13,558 nt of DNA from Oehlia diaphana. Taxonomy: Eukaryota; Glomeromycota; Glomeromycetes; Glomerales; Glomeraceae. How positions within the stretch are numbered: position 1 is the stretch's first letter; each line of letters begins with the position of its first letter. Both the position numbers and the translations under genes were made by a program. The stretch spans positions 2,273-15,830 of the forward strand of contig QZLH01000172.1 in NCBI GenBank assembly GCA_003833135.1, written 5' to 3'. The notes below the pieces were generated by a model. That model was given only the letters and a program-made list of their open reading frames with translations. It had not been told where the DNA came from and did no database searches. Shown here one piece after another: positions 7,254 through 13,558 of the stretch.

Positions 7254-7415
7254 TTAGGGTTCCAAAAATTGAATAAAGAACATAATTAAGACAATATTAG
7301 AGAATTTGTACTATAAAATGAAAAAATTTCATTATAAATTGATTATTTGAAGTTAATGCTGCGGTTATGATAAGTTCGCTTACGAAATTTTTATCATGTG
7401 AAAGACGACAAAAAC
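7135..7415 (+). repeat. local duplication, copy 1
   Basis: The first 46 bases (7135-7180) match copy 2 (7573-7618) at 44 positions. Similarity then weakens but persists through ATTCGGACTCAAC, CATGTGTAA, GAGAATTTGTACTA, GGTTATGATAA and TTTTTATCAT(AA)TGTGAAAGA. The two copies start 438 bases apart. Confidence 0.85.
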
Positions 7416-7572
7416 CATGAATGTGCAACATAAATTCTGAATTCTGCGCCAGAATGAATATATTAGTTATAAAGTCAAACTATGTAATATAATTAATATA
7501 GTTTCACGACTAAAAATAAATCGCAAAAAAACAGGTTAGATTTCAAATTTGGGTTTAATACGGTAACGTAAC

Positions 7573-7876
7573 ATGAGACGAAGTTGAAAATGGAAAATTT
7601 CGAAACAGTGGAATACTGATGTACGGGTATATGAAAAATGTTGGAATGATTTTACAAATTCGGACTCAACTTTACATCAGCACAGCATGTGTAACAATGA
7701 TTTTTAATATAACAATATTTAAAAGAGAATTTGTACTAACATATATAATTTTAATAAAATAAATTGAAATTTATACAATAAATTGATGTGGTTATGATAA
7801 ATTTCACTTTAAAGTTTAACAACTGTTTACAAAAGTTATATGAATTTTTATCATAATGTGAAAGATGACAAAAAAG
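7573..7876 (+). pseudogene. local duplication, copy 2; frame disrupted
   Basis: This is the direct repeat of 7135-7415. The frame that is open in copy 1 hits TGA at 7617-7619 (TGG changed to TGA plus an indel) and again soon after. Extra bases lie between 7619 and 7650 and around 7810-7845. If copy 1 is coding, this is a broken tandem copy; otherwise both are simply segmental repeats. The uneven divergence (start nearly identical, rest patchy) could reflect local constraint or gene conversion. Confidence 0.5.
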
Positions 7877-8374
7877 GTTATAATAAAAAGAATTTCAATA
7901 TAGGTAACTTGTGAAATGGTAAATATATATTTTACCATTAACAATGGGTTATCCTATTTACTAGTCTTTGCTCATCAGCCATTATTATTTATTAGTTTAT
8001 TACAAACCAATGAAATATATTAACAACCAATTTGTCAAAGTTTAAATTATTTATTTATTGCTTATTAAATTTAAAGATTCTTTTCTTACAGTAATTGCTT
8101 GCTAGCTATCAGATTATAGTACTAATGTTTAATAATATAATCACTTCAATAATAAATCATCATATAATCCTGTAAAGTCCTGAATATAAGCAAACTTTTT
8201 TTATTATAGGGGTGTTTATATTTGGATAAATTTATATATTTAGTATATTGTAATATTGGCCAAAATTATCATAATGTTGATCAAGAATGCTTACTTTCAA
8301 ATAATATAAAATCTGGAAGTGCTTATATTTGGGATGCTTATATTATGAACTTTATGGCAAATACCAAATATTGT
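7877..8374. other. AT-rich stretch without a gene
   Basis: No coding potential is seen. One internal direct repeat is notable: GTGTTTATATTTGGAT at 8212-8227 and GTGCTTATATTTGGGAT at 8319-8335, lying just left of the dispersed repeat copy at 8375. It may belong to the same repeat unit. Confidence 0.5.
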
Positions 8375-8671
8375 GGCCTATAGTACTTCTCCTATATATA
8401 GTACCTCTCTTGAAAAATTTTATAAAATTGTATTGTATTTAGAAGGATATTTTACATTTATTTTGTAATCCAGAAATCAGATTTGAGCCATTTTTTTTTT
8501 GTTTAATAGCTCTTATCAGCTCTTTAAAATAAAAAAAATATTGCTCTAATTGGACTGGTAAATTATAAGATATTTGCAAAAAATGGAATTTTTAAGTTTT
8601 GTTTAGTACACAAAATATAGAGTTAAACTTCTGATTTTTGCAAGATACCTAGAATACTATAGTCTGTAATA
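8375..8671 (+). repeat. dispersed repeat, copy A (uninterrupted)
   Basis: This copy aligns with 11220-11545. Shared landmarks, in the same order, are GGC(C)TATAGTACTTC, TTGAAAAATTT(T/C)ATAAAATT, ATTTATxTTGTxATCCAG, ATCAGATTT, TTTTTTGTTT(A/G)ATAG and GAATTTTTAAGTTTT. Copy A has about 65 extra bases between 8508 and 8575. Its right end, 8625-8671 (TGATTTTTGCAAGATACCT), matches 13097-13143 at about 33 of 47 positions. It keeps the uninterrupted version of the site where a MITE sits in copy B. I do not know the family. It has no open frame and could be a degenerate transposable element. Confidence 0.72.
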
Positions 8672-8854
8672 TATGGTAATATCCTTATCAGAATTATTAC
8701 TATATTAGATTTTTATTTATCATGCTATTAATAGTTATAAGAGCAATATAAAGTATAAACTATTAATATTATATATTAAACTTATAATAAGGCTTAATTT
8801 TATTAAAATATATTATTTATACTATATCTTTTATTAATCAAACCTATTTTTTCC

Positions 8855-8957
8855 TTTTATAATTTAAACCATTTTTTTCAGAGTTCATTATATATGATTT
8901 TTTTTTTTTTATAATTTAATCCTCCATCTTTTTTTTAGAGTTTATGATATACAATTT
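8855..8957 (+). repeat. 52-bp tandem duplication
   Basis: The word TTTTATAATTTAA starts units at 8855 and 8907. Each continues with a pyrimidine run, then AGAGTT(C/T)AT, then a TATAT/GATAT-type segment. The copies are diverged and differ in T-run length. Confidence 0.55.
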
Positions 8958-9092
8958 GATTATACCTAAAATATTAAAAATTATGGGTCATAAAGTCTGC
9001 TCATCTGTATATTTTTACATACATACACTATCTTTTTAAGGTATCTGGTCAAGTTCTATTTGATTTTTCTAAATCAATTATATTAAATATCA

Positions 9093-9114
9093 TTTTTTTT
9101 TTAAAAAAAAAAAA
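9093..9114. repeat. T10/A12 homopolymer palindrome
   Basis: Ten T followed directly by twelve A makes a perfect self-complementary run with no loop. Similar T-run/A-run junctions occur inside the 701-bp element near 2460 and 2985. Confidence 0.85.
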
Positions 9115-10599
9115 TTCTTCTAATTTTGAAAATTAAAATAGATATATTTTATTATATTATAATGTATATATCAGATTTGGCAATTAAAATCATTTGATTA
9201 AAATATCACAAGTAATGCTATAAATATTGCTCTAAATTATATCACAAGAAAAGTAAAAATTAAATTGTATAGAAAAAAATTAAATTCTTTCAAATTGGCC
9301 TTTTCAATCTCTATACTTTAATCCTATTAAATATTTGTAGTATGAATTTAAACAAAGACTTTGAAAATGATTTGCATATCTAAAGAATTTCATGAACTTG
9401 AAAAAGTATTGCAAGAAAAGTGAGAAATATTTTCATTTAAAACTTATATTAATTTAATTAAGAGTATTTTAAATTGTATTTTAATTTTTGTATTTTCTAA
9501 AATAAATAATAACAGAATTTAAAAATATTATTTAAAAATAATAATAAATTAATTATAAATAACAAACTATTTTTTGAGATCATTCTATGAAAAGAAATTT
9601 CAAATTTGTCTGAAATATTATTCAGATAATATCTTCTTTTATAATGTTTATAGTCTTTATATTTTAGTACATTTCTAGATGATTTAAACATTTTCTGAAT
9701 ATTATTTTATTATAATTTCAAATATCTTTTTTTGTTAAAATCATATTAGTGAATTTGTTCACTTTATATTAAAGGAATTTATTAAATGATTTTCATAATT
9801 TCTGTTACCCAAAATTATTCTGTAATATAGAAAATTATCTGATAGATAATTATTTGATTAAATAGTAAGTTGAATAAAAATCTACATTTGCAAAACTTAA
9901 ATTATTGAATATAAAAGAAATGCAAAAAAAACCTATTTTACTAACAGAAACTTATTTTTCACTTATATAATATTTTTAATGCATATTATTAGTAAGTAGG
10001 TATATTATAATAAATATAAAGTAAAAATAAAAATATATATAACCTTAATGATCATGAATATTTATAAAGTATTTAAAACACAATAAATATTTTTTACAAT
10101 TTTAATAAATTTTATGAATTTTTCATATTTTTTAAATATGATATATAGTTAATTTTCATTTATATAATTGTATAATATAGAAACTTTTTATATTTAAACT
10201 GACTATGAGCAACTAAGCATATATATTTTTAACTTTTATATAAAAAAATCTAAAAGTTATTGTATAAAGAGTGATATTATAATGGATATTTTCAAAATTT
10301 CTAAGCATTATTTTCATTATATTTTGGCTTAAAAGGAGATATTTATCAAATTATAATATAATAAAACAAAATAAAATTTTTTTAATATTTGTTTCCAATC
10401 TTTCTATTTTATATAATACTTTATATAATAAAATATAATGATATTAAAATATTAATTAAAGATGGATAAATACACTTAATTTTAACCAATATCATCACAA
10501 AATTTTTTCATCATATATGACCTAAAAAATTTGTTAATGGCATCACATTTTTTCTATTTTTATTTTTACTATATATTTCAGAAATTTAGATTTTTTTCA

Positions 10600-11150
10600 A
10601 TGTATAAAATCCTATTTGTCACACATTATTTGTTATATGCTTAATTTCTTAATATCAGTTGAGATATATAATACCAGTTAAAATTTATATAAAGGTAGAA
10701 AAAAAAATTTTTTATAGTATTACTGGGTAAATAATCCATCTATATGTAGACTTATTATATGCTTTATCAGATTATTTCTTAATATTTAGCTGTAAGTATT
10801 AATTATTAAGCTATTTTACCAGCTGAATATGTATGCTGAATGTAACTATATCAACTAATTCTGGTTTTAATTTCAAATTTACTATATTTTTAAGTTTTGA
10901 TGGATTTTAATATAAGTCTTTTATCAGTTAAATGCAACATGTGGTTATATTAATTAATACTTTAATTTCAATTTACTATATTATTTCTAAACTTTATAAG
11001 CTTTGACAAATAAACTTTATTGAGCTATTAATTATCTTAACTAAACCTTACAGTATGCTATTTTCTATATTTAAGTTATTTTATCAGTTAAATATATATA
11101 TAACTATATATTAGTATATATTAAAAACCCATCAAAGTCAAAATTTTTAT
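10600..11150 (+). repeat. degenerate tandem repeat marked by TTTTA(T/C)CAG(T/C)T
   Basis: The word TTTTA(C/T)CAG(C/T)T(A/G)AAT starts at 10814, 10919 and 11079, with weaker relatives near 10654 and 10762. The first two units (105 bases apart) also share TTTAATTTCAA(A)TTTACTATAT and AAG(T/C)TTTGA farther in; the third is shorter and more diverged. This suggests an old tandem array of about 105 bp now hard to read. No gene is seen in the stretch. Confidence 0.4.
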
Positions 11151-11233
11151 TTCACGTAATTTCACTATAAACTTGTCAATAATTAAATTTAATATATTTG
11201 TAATATATTATATATCACAGGCTATAGTACTTC

Positions 11234-11391
11234 CTTTATGCTAGTGATGTGTCATTGAAAGATTGAAAGCACTCTTGGAAGCATCTTTGAAAGATTTGAA
11301 AGTATAATTTACAAATAAAACCTTTGAATTGAAAACTTCCATCCAAATTTTATTCTATTGGAAGCACAAAATGTACATCACTACCCTATGC
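11234..11391. repeat. 8-bp target-site duplications flanking the hAT-like MITE
   Basis: CTTTATGC (11234-11241) precedes and CCCTATGC (11384-11391) follows the element, agreeing at 6 of 8 positions. Eight bases is the standard duplication length for hAT transposons. Confidence 0.65.
11242..11383. mobile_element. 142-bp hAT-like MITE
   Basis: The element starts TAGTGATGTGTCATT and, read inward from the right, TAGTGATGTACATTT; the first nine bases are identical and the next few are similar. Ends of the form YARNG and an 8-bp target duplication are hAT hallmarks (family knowledge). The interior has the direct words TGAAAGATTGAAAG/TGAAAGATTTGAAAG and GGAAGCA, and no open frame, so it is non-autonomous. 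Insertion is supported independently: copy A of the surrounding repeat (8375 onward) is continuous at the same point. Confidence 0.82.
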
Positions 11392-11574
11392 ATAGTACTC
11401 CTTTTGAAAAATTTCATAAAATTATATAGTACTCTGAGGGGTATTTTCCATTTATCTTGTGATCCAGTGATCAGATTTATGCAAATATTTTTTGTTTGAT
11501 AGCTATTCGCAAAAAACAGAATTTTTAAGTTTTATTAGTAGTATCTGGAGAGGATCCTGAATAATACATATAAC

Positions 11575-11862
11575 ACTAGAATTCAGTTTTGTATAAACTT
11601 ATTATATAATTTTCCAATAAGTTGTATGTTTGATTTTATATAGCCTGTTAGTAATTTTTTGGTAAGTCAGATATGTATTTATATAACAGTGATAATCTTT
11701 AAATCAAGGGAGATCTTTATTTTATATAATAATACTTATGTAAATAAATTATATATACGTACATAAAAAATTTTTCTTTAAAAACTTTGTAAATTTACAA
11801 ATTAGTACATATTAAATACTTTTGTCTCAGTTTTTATTACCTGTATTTTGTGAAAATATGGG
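11575..11862. other. AT-rich spacer without a gene
   Basis: No frame or repeat structure stands out between the end of copy B and the palindromic element. The only GC-richer word is TATACGTACATA near 11753-11764. Confidence 0.5.
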
Positions 11863-12270
11863 TACTTTACAGAAACTTACCATTTTTAATCAATATAAAA
11901 TCAATATCGTTAAGTTTATTTTAATGGTATCATTTCAATATCATTTCAATATCGATATAACATCGATATAATATCAAAATAAAGTATTATCATTTCGATA
12001 TTATATCGATATTAAATTAATATTGAAATGATATCAAAATGATAATTAAAATGATATTGAAATGATATCTTTAAATTAAACTTAAATATGTTATTTCAAT
12101 GTCATTTCTATTAACATTTTAATATCATTTCAATATTAATTTAATATCAATATGATATCGAAATGATAATACTTTATTTTGATATCACATTAACATTAAA
12201 TCGATATCAAAATGATATTGAAATGATATTAAAATAATATTGCTTGAAAATTTAAAGTTTCTGTAAAGTA
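11863..12270. mobile_element. 408-bp palindromic element built of ATATCATTTCA-type words
   Basis: Both ends read inward as TACTTTACAGAAACTT, a perfect 16-base inverted match starting at a TA. The arms then stay complementary over most of their length. A particularly well-conserved inner block has ATCAAAATAAAGTATTATC, then TTTCGATAT, then ATTAAATTAATATTGAAATG, near 11965-12035, and its inverted partner is near 12120-12185. The arms meet around 12066. The interior is largely variations of one word, (A)ATATCATTTCA / TGAAATGATAT(T), plus ATCGAT words, so it is both a foldback and a cryptic minisatellite. No coding frame. TA at both ends agrees with TA-target insertion as in Tc1/mariner-type elements, but the terminal sequence is not one I recognise. 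Confidence 0.82.
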
Positions 12271-12327
12271 TTTTATATAATTCATAATACATTTATTCCT
12301 AAATTTTTTTTTTACTTTTGTCAAACT

Positions 12328-12835
12328 TTGGAGTGTAATTTTACCATTTTAGCCAAATAAAATCAACTTTCTTTATTAAGAGAAAGTTATTTAGCAATGC
12401 CAAAATACTCAAATCTAAATTTTTATAGCAATTGGAGTAATACTTACAGAGTACGCGTATATTTTTATAATTATATTAATTTTAAAGCATAATTACGGCA
12501 TTTTGGTCAAATGAAATTGACTTCCTTTATTAAGAATAAATTATTCATGGAGGTCAGAACTACTTATACCTAAATTTTTATAGTAATCGAAATAATGCTT
12601 ATAGAATACAAGCAATTTTTGCACTCTCAATTTTTTTCAATCACCTGATCAGTAACTTCAGAGCATAATTTCAGCATCTTTATCAAATGAAATTAACTAT
12701 CTTTATTAATTAAAAGTTGTTCAGCAGGGTCAAAACTATCTAGATTTAAATTTGCGTAATCATTAGTATAATACTTGTGAAAACATTTATATTTTTCACA
12801 ATAGTGCTAATTTTTAAATTATGACAAGTAAGTTT
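12328..12835 (+). repeat. tandem array, three diverged units of 154-176 bp
   Basis: Unit anchors TAATT(T/A)...GCAT(T/C)TT start at 12336, 12490 and 12666, and a partial fourth begins near 12810. Each unit has, in order, (C)AAAT(A/G)AAATTxAC, CTTTATTAA, a GTCA(A/G)AA(C/T)TA-like word, TAAATTTTTATAG-like and AATA(A/C)TT. Units 1 and 2 are closest over TAAATTTTTATAG(C/T)AAT. Length differences come from indels. The array is satellite-like, non-coding and fairly old. Confidence 0.72.
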
Positions 12836-13051
12836 TTTTAAATTTTTTTTAAATTATGAATTTTTGAATTGATAATCATTAGTGAATTAATTACATAAAA
12901 TTAATAAATAAAATAATTTTTATTTTATATAAACTCAGATTTGAAATTGTATAATTTGTAGTAAAATTTAAACTTATATGATGATTTTGTATAAAGCTTT
13001 TAATAAAATTAAGTGTATAAAGTTATATTAAAATTTTTGAATTTAGATCTG
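12836..13051. other. AT-rich sequence with a short inverted pair
   Basis: No gene. ACTCAGATTTGAAATT (12933-12948) and GAATTTAGATCTGAGT (13039-13054) form an imperfect inverted pair around about 90 bases. The right member touches the repeat at 13052. Confidence 0.4.
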
Positions 13052-13143
13052 AGTTATGTATATAATGTTCAGGATTCTACCTGGAGGTACAGGGTCAAAC
13101 CCATGATTTTTGCAAAATACCTGGGGTATTATGCCTGGTAGTA
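13052..13143. repeat. dispersed repeat, copy C fragments
   Basis: Two pieces lie together. 13052-13088 (TTCAGGATTCTACCTGGAGG) is the inverted relative of 11543-11574. 13097-13143 (TGATTTTTGCAAAATACCT) is a direct relative of 8625-8671 at roughly 70% identity. It is GC-richer than its flanks. It could be a junction of two repeat fragments or one end of a larger rearranged element. Confidence 0.55.
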
Positions 13144-13490
13144 GTGATTTTAATGATAAATTATAAATATTTAATTTTTAAGTATCAGTAATCAATATAA
13201 TAATAACAGATCTGTTCAATTTTGATTATTTAGATTTTAAATTGATAATTATTGGCTAATGAAATTGTATGATCAAATCAACAATCTGAATTTAAAATGT
13301 GGTATTATTTTGATCATTTTTTTAAAGTTTAGTAAAATTTTAATATATACCCTTTAAAGTTTGCTATATCTTTATGGTATTGCTTATTTGCCATTTTATA
13401 AAAGAAAAATATTTTATTATTATATGAAAAATAAGGTAATTAAAGTCAACTGTAAGGTTGCTTGCCAAAACCTCTCCAAAATCCTGCGAT
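13144..13490. other. AT-rich stretch without a supported gene
   Basis: A minus-strand frame covers 13364-13555, but its N-terminal half is generated by the TTTCGGCA repeats and the rest is AT-driven, so I do not call it. The pair CAAAACCTCTCCAAAATCC near 13466-13484 is a GC-richer lead-in to the octamer cluster. Confidence 0.5.
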
Positions 13491-13493
13491 AAA

Positions 13494-13558
13494 TTTCGGC
13501 AAGATTTTACTATATGTTTACTATAGTTTCGGCAGGGTTTCGGCAGTTTCGGCAAATG
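13494..13558. repeat. TTTCGGCA octamer cluster running off the window
   Basis: TTTCGGCA occurs at 13494-13501, 13527-13534, 13538-13545 and 13547-13554; the last three are 11 and 9 bases apart. Between the first two, TTTACTATA is repeated (13506 and 13518). The spacing tightens toward the right edge, so the window probably stops at the start of a longer GCCGAAA-type minisatellite or at a transposon end. Confidence 0.65.

Larger units (their letters stand above)
8672..10599. other. long AT-rich stretch without a gene
   Basis: Nearly 2 kb of very AT-rich sequence with no convincing frame. The minus-strand frame at 9497-9691 is Lys/Asn/Tyr/Phe-rich with no motif and reads as chance. Local features are the 52-bp duplication at 8855-8957, a T10-A12 homopolymer palindrome at 9093-9114, and scattered TATA-type words. 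No transposon ends or inverted arms were found. Confidence 0.55.
11220..11574 (+). repeat. dispersed repeat, copy B (interrupted by a MITE)
   Basis: The landmarks are the same as in copy A. Left of the inserted MITE it reads GGCTATAGTACTTC; right of it ATAGTACTCCTTTTGAAAAA and onward to GAATTTTTAAGTTTT at 11520-11533. With the MITE and one target duplication removed it aligns with copy A across the junction. Its right margin (11543-11574, CTGGAGAGGATCCTGAA) is found in inverted orientation at 13052-13088. Confidence 0.72.

Noticed and set aside
9497..9691. Minus-strand 64-codon frame
   Set aside because: The Asn/Lys/Tyr/Phe/Ile-dominated composition is typical of chance frames in AT-rich DNA; no domain.
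13086..13105. Pol III B-box-like word (GGTTTGACCCT on the minus strand), suggesting a tRNA-derived SINE
   Set aside because: No A box at a suitable distance and no poly(A) or tail repeat was seen; the match is short enough to be chance.
13364..13555. Minus-strand 63-codon frame
   Set aside because: Its N-terminal half is the translation of the TTTCGGCA repeats and the rest is AT-driven.

Overview
This window looks like non-coding DNA from an AT-rich eukaryotic nuclear genome. By eye it is about four fifths A+T. There is no bacterial-style gene packing, no long open reading frame, no rRNA or tRNA, and stop codons are dense in all frames. Small DNA-transposon derivatives are abundant (a TA-flanked Tc1/mariner-like long inverted repeat, a hAT-like MITE and a TA-flanked palindromic element), along with polypyrimidine, minisatellite and satellite-like repeats. 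An arthropod, for example an insect, is my best guess, but no diagnostic gene confirms it.

Left part (1-3170): an edge fragment; a pyrimidine-rich tract of about 870 bp containing a 20-bp minisatellite; an imperfect inverted-repeat element; a 701-bp near-full-length inverted repeat with Tc1/mariner-like ends; and a small GC-richer patch with short inverted words.

Middle part (3171-7900): islands of more balanced composition hold the only possible coding traces. They are a minus-strand terminal-exon candidate with a GYVPM motif, short open frames around an in-frame 27-bp tandem duplication, a 56-codon minus-strand frame with 9-residue repeats, a weakly FLYWCH-like frame, and a locally duplicated segment whose second copy is broken. 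A 75-bp nested palindrome lies at 4954-5028. None is a confident gene.

Right part (7901-13558): diverged repeats. A dispersed repeat appears at about 8375-8671, 11220-11574 and 13052-13143. The second copy was interrupted by a 142-bp hAT-like MITE, and the first copy shows the corresponding empty site. A 408-bp palindromic element made largely of ATATCATTTCA-type words follows, then a three-unit tandem array of 154-176 bp, then a cluster of TTTCGGCA octamers running off the window edge.

No operon or pathway is present. The window is best read as intergenic or intronic sequence shaped by transposition, slippage and tandem duplication. Identities and counts were made by eye and no database was searched.
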